From Luidia sarsii (Eukaryota; Echinodermata; Asteroidea; Paxillosida; Luidiidae), in NCBI GenBank assembly GCA_949987565.1, contig OX465105.1:17659159-17723158 (forward strand): 64,000 nucleotides of DNA, in the 5' to 3' direction. The position numbers and the translations under genes were made by a program. Shown here piece after piece: positions 42,725 to 52,284 of this stretch; within the stretch, counting starts at the first letter, position 1; each line of letters opens with the position of its first letter. The notes beneath the pieces were generated by a model, which did not search any database, had not been told where the DNA came from, and worked only from the letters and a program-made list of their open reading frames with translations.

Positions 42725-43565
42725 AGGCTAACACGCTCGCTCTCAGCAGCTTCTAAGCATTGCGTTCCTCGAAATTCCTGCCGAGTCGAAAGGTTAAACT
42801 GCTCGGAAGCGGCGACCCCCCCCCCCCTCCCTCCCCTTTGATTACCAAACTCCATAAGAACCCACTCAGCGGAGGATGGTGTGTATTGTGAAGTGCCTGC
42901 ACCCGAAGGGGTTCCTAGGGGGTCGGTCAGAACACACCCTTCTGTTGGTAGAGACCGCCCGCCCCCGAAATCACTCATTGCCTCCAGCACGGCGGAATCT
43001 AAACAACGGAGAGAAGAAGTAAAAACTCGCCCAGGAAGTCTAGAGATCAAAACCGGAGATGTCTAAATATTTGTCCCCCCGTGTTGCAGGGGGTCGGTTG
43101 TCCATCGGAAGAGGCACCGCATGCGGTAGGTCTATTTTTGTGCCGCGCATTCGATACCAAGTCGTAGTCCCCGGTATTCGCATCGGTGAACAGCACCGAG
43201 TTTCCAAGTCCGAGTCTGAGGGAGAAAAAAAGGTGCCAGACTAGTGCTAGCTGGGCTAACGAACCGGGTACCCGCAAACCCGCCCGGGGCCAACGGGTAC
43301 CCGCGGTTCCATCTTGTCGGTTGAACGCACACTGAATGTTGCGTGTGGGATGGCAACGGCACGGTCTGCGTGCCGTGTACGGCTTGGATCCGGTGACGTG
43401 GTAGTGCCTCGCCGGTCTGGCCTGGATCTCTGCCCGGAGCCGTACCGGAGAGACCGCCGTGGACAAGGCTATCCCATTCGGAGTGGTCTAGTGGTCTATT
43501 CGGCTCGGGGTTTTTTATCCGACTTCAAAACGACGACCCCCTCCCCGAGATATATAACGTACAGG
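42725..43565. other. Noncoding GC-richer stretch
   Basis: Poly-C at 42818-42826 and a GC-rich segment around 43255-43470 with GGGTACCCGC inverted words. Overlapping frames of up to 139 codons on both strands have no recognisable domain. Confidence 0.35.
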
Positions 43566-43568
43566 ACC

Positions 43569-43948
43569 GACATATGACGCTTAACCACCATCGTTGAGTC
43601 ATGCTAGTACCCCGTAAATTGTGTGGGGACTACACAAGCACGTGTTTTGTTAACCAGCGTAGGTTAGGCTTAGGGCGCTACGGTTAGGGTTATGGTTACG
43701 GTTAGAGTTAGAGTTCGGGTTGGGTTAGCGTTACTGATAGTGATACAGTTAGGATTATGATTAGGATAAGGGTTAGGTTCAGGATTAGGGTTGTTAGGGT
43801 TAGGATTAGGTTACGGTTGTTTCGTGCTTGTGCCTGTAACTACCTGAGAAATGAATGAATGAATGAATGAATGGGAGAGGCCTCAGCAAAACCTGGCTTC
43901 GCGCATGCGCACTTATAGCTTAGCCACGGTGGTTAAGTGTCATACGTC
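43569..43948. mobile_element. Inverted-repeat element with TTAGGG-like core (2)
   Basis: The left end GACATATGACGCTTAACCAC then CATCGTTGAG (from 43569) faces TAGCCACGGTGGTTAAGTGT then CATACGTC (to 43948) as an imperfect inverted repeat of about 30 bp. The core, about 43660-43825, is degenerate (G)GTTAGGGTTA/GGATTAGG sequence, followed by (GAAT)n at 43852-43872. The ends are unrelated to those of the element at 42163-42471, although the core type is the same. Confidence 0.55.
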
Positions 43949-44324
43949 GTGACGCTTATATGCCTCCCTCCCCCGCTCCACAGCTCCGTCCCCACTATGT
44001 TTTTAATGTGCGGTAACATCAGTCGCACCTCCTGATAGCAAACTGACGATCCCTTTCAGCTAAATGACATACAGCTTCCTCCCAAGGTCTCCGAGATCGA
44101 ATGAAAATGAAACTATCCGTCCTCCAAACATCTGACCTCGAAAGGAATCAGTGCAGTTAAGAGAAGAAAAACAGAAGTAAATGGCGGATAATCGCCACAT
44201 TTTCTCCCACCGAAAATCCTCATTTATAGTACTGCAAGGGCAATCCTGGTGATTGCATCCATTATTGATTCTGGCTGTGAAAACAATTCCTTTAGACCAA
44301 AGGCTCTGTTAAGCCGTGTACGCA

Positions 44325-44765
44325 TTGTTTTTTACCGAGCCCGTAACATTCCAATAGGTAAATCTTCCAGGCGTCCGCACTTGGACTTTTCGACTCGGGT
44401 AAACTAACAGAGACGATGGGTAAAACTAACCGACTCATGTACATGTGCATGTACTGTATAGGTACACAAACACGTTGTTACCCTGCGCCCACACGAGTCT
44501 TGCATACAGTAACGTAACGTGCGGGGCGCCGGATGTGGTTTTTTACCGAGTCGTTTACCGAGACGTCGTGTCCGGATTGGACTTATCGACTCGGTTAAAC
44601 CATGGTTAGACTGACCTGGTCAATTTAACTACCCACTGGAGTCGGGTAAGTTACCTGGGAGGAAAACTTCCTGGGCTGTCCGCACTTGACTTAAAATGGT
44701 CAATTTAACAATTTGCTCGGTTAGTTTACCCATTTTAAGTCCAGTGCGGACGCGGCTTTACACTC
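44325..44765. mobile_element. MITE cluster, GTCCAGTGCGG family
   Basis: Contains repeated GTCCGCACTTGGACTTTTCG-like ends in both orientations: TTAAGCCGTGTACGCATTG at the left, TTTTAAGTCCAGTGCGGACG then CGGCTTT at the right, and internal CGACTCGGTTAAACC and GGGTAAGTTACCTGGGAGG. It is the better copy of the outer element in FN3K intron 4. Its internal symmetry suggests more than one unit. Confidence 0.55.
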
Positions 44766-44769
44766 ATCT

Positions 44770-45570
44770 ATCATTACTTAGGTATACTGGTATATATTAT
44801 ATTAGATTAACGCATCTAGGCCGTCCATTGGGCCAGAAATCGTATAGTGTGCACAGCTTCGACTTGAGTGAGTCGAGTGGCATCTCCGATTTGGGGCTGG
44901 AATTAACAGGCTACATTAGTAGCTAATATCCCGCTTGTTCCCATTCGTAAAAGAAGTACTCTAGGCCAATAATGAAGAAACCATCGGTGATAATGAAAAA
45001 CAATATAGACTATCACTATCAGTCCTTTGCGCGCCGGGTTTACGGTTTTTGACCGAAACAAATGGCAAAAACGGCATATTTTTAGGTGCCGTCTCGTAGT
45101 GGCTTATAGAGCAACGTTACGCACTGGTAACAATTAGAGTTGGACTTTCACCCACAGATTGAGCCAAAAACACTTCAAATTCCAGTTTGCCACCCAGGAG
45201 TGAGAACGAAACTTTATCCCTAGAGGAAATACAAATTCTGGCCCGTAGACTGATCAACTTTGAGACGATAATTATTACTAAGTACCACGGCAATGCCGGA
45301 CATAGGCCTACCCACATCTATACTTTCTAATGTGTTCAAATATGAACGACCATTTCTACGAAGGTCTGATATTGTGTCCCCCCAAAAGAAGAAACGAAAA
45401 AACCCTTGAACCACGTTTGAACCACCTCCGCGACAAAACCGAGGTTCACCTAAAGTCCTTGAATTCACCATGCATGAACCCACGGACGAAGCACATTCAC
45501 ATCGTGAAGCACCGCATTTTACGTTCAACTCGCGCCTCCGCAAAAGAATGTGAATAGTGAATACGATCGT
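44770..45570. other. Noncoding stretch, no gene seen
   Basis: No repeat family of the window and no exon was recognised. Confidence 0.35.
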
Positions 45571-45574
45571 ATAA

Positions 45575-45840
45575 TATGTGACCCGGCACAACGACATGAG
45601 GAATATCCCACCAAAACACTTTCTGAGTAAACAACGCCTGAAGTTAAAGTATCTTCACAATTCGATAACAAATCAATTTTCTTATTTTTTATTTTCGGAA
45701 ATTTTAAGTATTCTAAGTATTTTGAGGATATTATATTTTGATATCATTTGAAAGCTAATGGTTTACTCTTTCACATCATTAGAAAACCTCAAAATCTCAA
45801 AAGTGGGGTTATTCCTCATTATGCTGTGCCGGGTCACATA
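45575..45840 (+). mobile_element. MITE, TGTGACCCGGCACA family, short form
   Basis: Complete 266-bp copy, close to 33711-33969, with TATGTGACCCGGCACAACGA at one end and GTGCCGGGTCACATA at the other. A short duplication, AAGTATTCTAAGTATTTTGA, distinguishes it. Confidence 0.88.
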
Positions 45841-45844
45841 TGGA

Positions 45845-46545
45845 ATTGTAACACAACGATTGAGTATTTGGGTATTTTAGTGATTTCACTCCATTCCGTT
45901 TTTTCATCATTCTTGTCTTGATTTCATGAACCAGCCCTTCCCAAGAAAGAAGATCTCCATGTTGTCTTAGTGACTGTATAACTGTTCAGATTCAAGGACA
46001 TTATTACGGCCATGTATAGTTTTGTTTTTGTACGTTGCCTTTTTTTCGGATGAACGCGCGGTCGGCGTAAGTCTTCCGAAGTCTGGAAGGGCGTCTGTCC
46101 TGGACATGCCCGCTAGCAGTCTGACCCCAATTACTGCATTCGGCTTCCTCCCGGTCAAAGAGAGTCGGTTTTTTTTATCCAAACAACTGCTCTTTAGCGG
46201 TGGCGGTACCCGATATATACAGGAGCTCGCATATACACTCCTTCCCACTTTTCCTTCCTCTCAACACCGCTTGATTTACGCCGACTGCGTTTCCTGTGCA
46301 GGACTGGTGGGGAGTTGATATATCGAGTGCTGACGGCAATCGCGGCAGCCTCTTGCACCCATTTGCTAAACAAACCCTCCTCCTCTCCTTGCCCCCTGCC
46401 AAAAGAGTGAGAGAGTTAGAGAGAGAGAAATTGAGAGAGATAGAGAGAGAGGTGGAGACGGGGGGGGGGGTTGATCACACGATTTCATTTGCACGATCAC
46501 TTTGCTTTGCAAAACACGCTTTCCTCTCTAGACGCTCTATCTCCA
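45845..46545. other. Noncoding stretch, no gene seen
   Basis: Ends in short GAGAGAGA runs (46405-46455) that lead into the CT domain. No gene was recognised. Confidence 0.35.
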
Positions 46546-46549
46546 TCCC

Positions 46550-47235
46550 TGCCTGTCTCTGTCTCTGTCTCAATCTCAGTCTCAGTCTCAGTCTCTGTCT
46601 CTGTCTCTGTCTCTGTCTCTGTCTCTGTCTCTGTCTCTGTCTCAGTCTCAGTCTCAGTCTCCGTCTCCGTCTCCGTCTCTGTCTCTGTCTCAGTCTCAGT
46701 CTCAGTCTCAGTCTCAGTCTCAGTCTCAGTCTCAGTCTCAGTCTCAGTCTCAGTCTCAGTCTCAGTCTCAGTCTCAGCATGGTCTCAGTCTGTGTCTGTG
46801 TCTCTGTCTCTGTCTCTGTCTCTGTCTCTGTCTCTGTCTCAGTCTCAGTCTCTGTCTCTGTCTCTGTCTCTGTCTCTGTCTCAGTCTCAGTCTCTGTCTC
46901 TGTCTCTGTCTCTGTCTCTGTCTCTGTCTCCGTCTCCGTCTCCGTCTCCGTCTCCGTCTCCGTCTCAGTCTCAGTCTCAGTCTCTATCTCCTCCGTCTCT
47001 CTGTATTGTCTCTGTCTCTCTCAGTCTACATCTCCGTCTGTCAGTCTCTGTCTGTTCTCTCTCCCCACACTTCCCTCTCGTTGTGTTTCTCCCTCTCCAT
47101 CTTTCTCACCGCTCACTCTCTCTCCGTCTCCACCTCTCCACCCCCTCTCTCTTTCTCCCTCTCTTTCCCCTCTCTCCGTCTCCACCTCTCTCTTTCTCTT
47201 TCTCCACCTCTCCCCTCTCTCTGTCAAACCCGTCG
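46550..47235. repeat. (GTCTCT/GTCTCA)n hexamer array
   Basis: About seventy GTCTCT, GTCTCA and GTCTCC hexamers in homogenised blocks (runs of GTCTCA at 46690-46775, GTCTCT at 46800-46920, GTCTCC at 46926-46965), then less regular CT-rich DNA. The block structure shows local spread of hexamer variants. It is translatable as Ser-Val repeats in every frame, by composition only. Confidence 0.95.
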
Positions 47236-47554
47236 GGCAATGTGAGGAATATAAACCTATCCCCAGCGCCATGAAAACACCGATAAACATGTTTTCATGA
47301 ATTTGGTTGCTCTCCCCCTCCTCTCCTCCTCATCTCTCCTCCCTGATGACTTCCTCCCAACCCAACCAATCCCCTCCCAATGATAATCTACCAGGATTTG
47401 AAAGTCGAGCAAAGTTATCGGCTCGTTTTTCACTGACAGTACGCGAGCGGTGTATCATAACGTCACCCAATATGCTGGGAACCAGATTACCTTTCCGTCA
47501 ACACGTGGGAAACGAACGTCAGACATATAACAAGGGCCATTCCTTCTCTCTGAC

Positions 47555-47581
47555 GTATTGGGTTCTCTCTCCCTCTCTCTC

Positions 47582-47614
<33 letters not shown>

Positions 47615-48430
47615 CCTCTCTCTCTGTCTCTCTGTCTGTTTCTCTCTTTCTCTCTCTCTGTCCCTCTCCCCCTCTCTCTCTCTCTCTCTCTCTGTATCTC
47701 TATATCTCCCCTGTGCCTGTTTCTGTCTCTGCATGATCCCTCTCTGTCAGTCTGTTTATCTGTCTTTCAGTCTCCCTCCCCAGTCATCTCCCTCCCCTCT
47801 CTCCTCTTCATCCTCACGTCTCCCCCTCTCTCTTCTCTCTCTCTGGCTCTCTCGCCCACTGTCTATGTCTTTAGCCTTACCCTGTCCATCTCTGTCTGTC
47901 TTTCTGTCTTTCTGTCTTTCAGTCCCCTCCCCAGTCATCTCCCTTCCCTCTCTCCTCCCCATCCTCGTGTCTCTCCCTTCTCCTCTCTCTGGCTCTTTCC
48001 CCCTGTTTTTGTCTCTATATAGCCCTGTCCCAATCTCTGTCTCTCTGTCTCCCTCTACTCCCTCCTATATCTCCTTGCTCTTCTCTCTCCCCTCACTCCC
48101 ATCTCTTCCTTTCCCCTGTCTGTCTGTCCCCGCCTCTTCCTTTCCTCTCTCTGTCCCTGTCTCTGCCTCTATCGCTGTCTGTCTGTCGGTATTTTTGTCT
48201 ACCTCCTCTCAATCCTCTCTCTCCTCTTATTTCTCCGGTCTATCTTTCTCTTCTCTCCACTTCCTCTCTCTCTCTCTCCCCACACCCCCTCTCTCTCTTC
48301 TGTCTCTCTCTCCCCTCTCTCTCTCCCCACACCCTCTCTCTATTCTATCTCTCTCTTTCCCCCCCCCCCCTCTCTCCCTCTTTCTCTATCTCTTGCTCTT
48401 TCCTTACCTTCTCTCCGCTCGCTTCTCTCT
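47555..48430. repeat. CT-rich microsatellite domain
   Basis: CTCTCTCTCTTTCTCTCTCT with Ctgt variants. A block containing CAGTCATCTCCCTCCCCTCT and CTCCTCTTCATCCTC near 47780 recurs near 47930 (CAGTCATCTCCCTTCCCTCT), a duplication of about 150 bp. Confidence 0.93.
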
Positions 48431-48439
48431 TACGTTTCA

Positions 48440-49215
48440 ATATCCATTTTTATTTTTGGAAGACGATATCGAGATGGCTTTAATCCGCCTAATCCGCGCT
48501 GCGTGGGTTTGGCGTTTAAGCCGGTACTTATGGTCCTTTCAGTCTTCGGATTAAAGGTGACGACTGGCTTTCTATTTTTCGGGACAGACTTTCCTGGTGG
48601 GATCAAAATCACTCCGATGACTTCATTTCCCTCTCATGTTTTTGTGTGTGTATATGACTTTGTTTGCTAAAGTAAAGGTGTGTACGTGTACGTGTATCAT
48701 AGGTATACCCTCATACGCAAAACCCTCAATATGCATTTTGCACTTGGGCGAACCCACTTGGTGACGCGTATACTATAGACTAAAATATAAAAGCATGGAG
48801 CTATCCGATCGTACCTGGGTTGAGTTCGGTTCGGTAGCCCGTTACCAAGCAGCGGGCAGGCACCGTGTACACTACAAGGGGAGATTGTTTGAGGGTGGTG
48901 GTGGAGGAGGAGGAGGAGGAGGGGGAGGGGGTGACGCTCGGGGCGTACCTAATCCCCAGCGGAACAAATATTACCCACTTATCTCAGAGAAATCAGAGCC
49001 ACAGGTGCTCCCTCGGCCCGCGGCCCGCGGTCGAGGAGGGGCGCTGGGATGGAAGCTCTATTCTCTCGGGGACCCCGTCGCCAGGCGACATTCTAGAGTG
49101 GCAACACTGGTAACAGACGCGGCCGTCACCTCCAAACAAAACACGGTGTGAGAATATCTAAAAAAAACCACTACTGGTACCACGGCGTTTCTCCGAACCA
49201 CACTGCACTATACGC
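48440..49215. other. Noncoding stretch, no gene seen
   Basis: A GGTGGTGGAGGAGGAGG tract is at 48894-48931. Short frames of up to 118 codons cross it but show no domain. Confidence 0.35.
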
Positions 49216-49219
49216 GGGG

Positions 49220-49551
49220 TTGCCCGCCTGCGATATATTTTTTTCCGTACCACATTTTTGCTATGGGCCCATATGTTTGTGCACAAAGTATGAAGAATTC
49301 AGTCGTCACTCAGATTGTTCACGTACGTTGTATTCGCTGTACAGACAGCCGTATTGGCTGTGCAGAAAGCCTATCCCTAGCTTTATTAACTTCAACTGGT
49401 ATAGCCCCCCCTCCTCTCCCCCTTGCCCCCACCCCGTAAATGGTTTGCGCACAAACATTATGGGCCCATAGCGAATATGTGGTACGGGAAAAAATATCGC
49501 TGCCCGCCTATAGATCCAACCCCCCCAAGGTTGTGGATCTATAGGCGGGCA
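49220..49551. mobile_element. MITE with about 67-bp arms plus a terminal hairpin
   Basis: The left arm TTGCCCGCCTGCGATATATT...GCTATGGGCCCATATGTTTG (49220-49287) faces CGCACAAACATTATGGGCCC...GGTACGGGAAAAAATATCGC...GCCC (49444-49509). The right end continues as a perfect 17-bp hairpin, TGCCCGCCTATAGATCC (49501-49517), with its complement at 49535-49551. GGATCTATAGGCGGGCA therefore overlaps the element end. No coding capacity. Confidence 0.7.
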
Positions 49552-49660
49552 ACCAAGAAAAAAACACCACCCGTTCATAATAAGGAGTTCTGCAAGGTAT
49601 TGCAACTCCTTTGTCAGAGGTGCCACGGAGCGATTGCAGAAGGCCGTCGTAGCCTGCTGG

Positions 49661-50023
49661 TTAAAGGCCCAATACAACATTGGTAAAGGTCATAATATTG
49701 TTTGTGTGTTAAACCATCAAACATCCCAAAAAAGCAATCCTGCGAAGGTTTGAGCTCAAACGGTGATCTGAGAAAGTAGAAAAAGGTAAACAAAAAATCG
49801 TCACTGTTTTTGCACCATTCTGTAGTGTAAGAAATAGGTTATGAGTACTAAACTATTTGTCGATGTTTGAGACAGTGAAGATTTCTCGGGAAGTACAGCA
49901 TCCCAGACCGTAAGATTTCAACATGATGATTATATCATGACCATCTACACACTGTGTGAATCAGACGGAAATCTGTGGACATCGATGTTTTCCGATCTTC
50001 GCAATGTTGTACTGGGCCTTTAA
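49661..50023. mobile_element. TTAA-type MITE, complete copy
   Basis: The ends TTAAAGGCCCAATACAACAT and CAATGTTGTACTGGGCCTTTAA are inverted repeats of about 22 bp, each including TTAA. Internal landmarks shared with the copies at 8087 and 34947 are GATTTCTCGGGAAGTACAGC, GTAAGATTTCAACATGATGA and TGTGGACATCGATG. TTAA at both borders is the target site of piggyBac-type transposases, but the inner termini do not carry a piggyBac-like CCCTTTG end, so the class is open. Confidence 0.82.
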
Positions 50024-50029
50024 ACACGG

Positions 50030-51620
50030 ACAACGGGAAGAGCGATGAAAGAGCCGGTCCCCAAAATTAATGTTAGCCGCGAACTCTTGCACCCGCGGTC
50101 CTACATTGAGAAAAGTTGCTACCAGGCTTCCGGATGTTTCTTGTTCTCGTCCACATCCGGATTGCCGCGATTCAAATCAAAATGGACGCCCTGGGAATCT
50201 AGCTTTGCTCTAAACCTTTGTCATGCGGTGACTGCCCTGTGCCTCTCTGAACTACAGGCCAAACTTTACCGCGACCTCCTCATTGTGTGTGACTCTTATA
50301 TTAACCACGGACTATTTCTACCCCAGTGCTCTAACCAACACCAAGGGTCACAGAAGCATCATGATATCACCCCCCCCCCCGATCGTAATGATGACAAATG
50401 AAACGGTCGTTTTCTGAGTGACCATGCAGTTACCAGTTGTTATCGTTAGTACATCATTGTGAATGCCATTTTTTTGTGACCGCCTTTCGCGCCGGTGCAC
50501 GTCCACAGATCGGAGACGGCTGACCGTCACTATCGTCGCTCCATGCTCCAGCCTGTAATAATTTATTTTGCATGTCGACACCTGATGACCGCGAGTTTGT
50601 TCGGCGACCAACGCCTTTCCCTCCCGGCCCTTCCACCGTCTCTGTAGTTTTGTGCTGATTGATCAGAATGTTGGACGAGGGATCCGTAGACATGGGCCTG
50701 TTGAATTGCGTCCATCATGTCGCTAATGTATCCAGCACACCAGACGGCAAAAACGCGCGTGAAGCTATGTGTGCGCGCAGATACCACGATAAGGCGCTCG
50801 TTATACCTGATTTCTGTAATAGGTGACGCGCGTATAATGGCACTCTAAGCCGTTTGTGATAGCGAGCGCCCAAAACGACCCACATTTTTGGTTGTCTTCC
50901 TTTTTTCGAAATTTATTTCGGAAATTAACCCGGCCTGGCCTGGCCTGGCCTCGCCATTGCTTTGCCTTTACACAGCCATGTATAACAAATTGAGCCAGAT
51001 GCACAAAATAATGGCGTGTTTCAAGTCAAGAGCCCCAGTTTTTTTTTTCGTGTTGGTGGTTTAAATCGGTTTCATATATAGGCTGAGATATGGTGTGCCC
51101 TTAAGATTTTGCAAAAAAAGGGTCTTGTATACCGGATGAGGAAGGGGGTTATGGGGGGGGGGGCTGGAATGAATGGGGTGGGGGGAAAAGAGAGTGTGAC
51201 GGATAAAAGATGCAGGGGAGCGGCAGTAACGAAGCTTCGTCACACCCGGGTGGGTCAACGTTTGTAGGTCGGTCTCGAATACCCGGAAATGCGATACACT
51301 TTATACTGTCTAGCATCAGGAAGCAGTGAGAGGTGAAATTGATACACTTTGCCCGCGTGTGGGCAAGGTTTCTTTTCTTTTCTTTTCGGGCTAGGGGGAG
51401 GGGGACTGGGAGGGTTGAGATTTACCCTCTTGGCCGGTTGAAGAAAGCAACAAAACAAAACGGCGCGGGTCACAGTTCGTTGACCTACGCGGCTGACGTC
51501 AGCCGGCTGACGAAGTCAATGTACCGGTGGCTCTGATGAGCGGACACCCTCGACGAAGCAGAGGGCTGGCATCGCGTTCCACACGATGGACATTCATCTT
51601 TTGAGATTAGAAATACCAAG
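50030..51620. other. Noncoding stretch, no gene seen
   Basis: Includes GGCCTGGCCTGGCCTGGCCT at about 50933-50952 and poly-G/poly-C runs. The frame at 50045-50401 (118 codons) is not recognised and I do not call it. Confidence 0.35.
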
Positions 51621-51624
51621 AGGA

Positions 51625-51935
51625 AGGTTTCGGTGACACCATGCAGGCATAGCACGTCTCGTTTGACGAGTGCGTGGCTCGGAAAAGAGCAGGTAACTCA
51701 ACGTTTCGGGCAGTGATGTAACTCTTATAGGAAGGTTTGCGGTGAACACCATGTATCAGGTCTCTTAAAGGAAGAGGTATGGTTCTGAAAAGAACCTGAG
51801 GGTAAATCGACGTTTCGACCAGTATGCTCTGGCCGTCATCAGGAGAATGTAACTCTTCCCGTTGTCAGCTGAGACATTGCCCGAAATGTTGAGTTGCCGG
51901 TCTTTTCAGAGCCACATGTACTCCTCCTAAGAAGA
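51625..51935. repeat. Cluster of GGTTTGCGGTGACACC family units
   Basis: Three units: AGGTTTCGGTGACACCATGC to ACTCAACGTTTCGGGCAGTG; AGGTTTGCGGTGAACACCAT to CGACGTTTCGACCAGTATGC; and a reverse unit CCCGAAATGTTGAGTTGCCG to AGAGCCACATGTACTCC. The TCTGGCCGTCATCAGGAGAA stem links the second and third. Together they show the family consensus: a GTGACACC block, a CTGAAAAGAGC block and a GGCC stem-loop. Confidence 0.75.
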
Positions 51936-51941
51936 GATGTA

Positions 51942-52279
51942 TTAAAGCCCCTACACAACATTGGTCGAGGTCAAAGAATAGCATCCATAAATTTCAGCTC
52001 AATCCGCCAACCGAGTCTCGAGAAAATCGTGAAAACCGCTTCATTTGTTTCGCGAAAATGCAGCATTCAACGCCGTACTGTTCCGAATAATAGTTTAGAT
52101 CTCGATGAGACGTACCGGTAAACTATTTCTTTTACTCTTTTCTCCCAAAATACAACATTTTAGGGAGAAATATTTCAGTGCGAGGTTTCTACCATAACCA
52201 CCTTCAAACTGTATAAGTTTCATGTAAATCTGTGAACAATTATGTTTTCGATCTTACCAATGTTGTGTAGGGGCTTTAA
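51942..52279. mobile_element. TTAA-type MITE, divergent subfamily
   Basis: The ends TTAAAGCCCCTACACAACAT and CCAATGTTGTGTAGGGGCTTTAA are inverted repeats with TTAA at both borders. They keep the ACAACATTGG core of the 49661 family but replace GGCCCAAT with GCCCCTAC. The interior (ACAACATTTTAGGGAGAAAT, ACCATAACCACCTTCAAACT, CTGTGAACAATTATGTTTTC) shows only loose similarity. Confidence 0.78.
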
Positions 52280-52284
52280 GCCTA

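Noticed and set aside
46296..47300. 334-codon Ser-Val repeat frame
   Set aside because: It is the translation of GTCTCT hexamers and is open in all phases.
51780..51850. Hammerhead ribozyme-like core (minus strand CTGATGACGGCC ... GGTCGAAAC), also near 29487-29520 and 25918
   Set aside because: A canonical hammerhead needs stem II to start directly after CTGANGA; here an extra C intervenes, and no matching stem III with a UH cleavage site can be drawn. It is more simply the stem-loop of the dispersed repeat.
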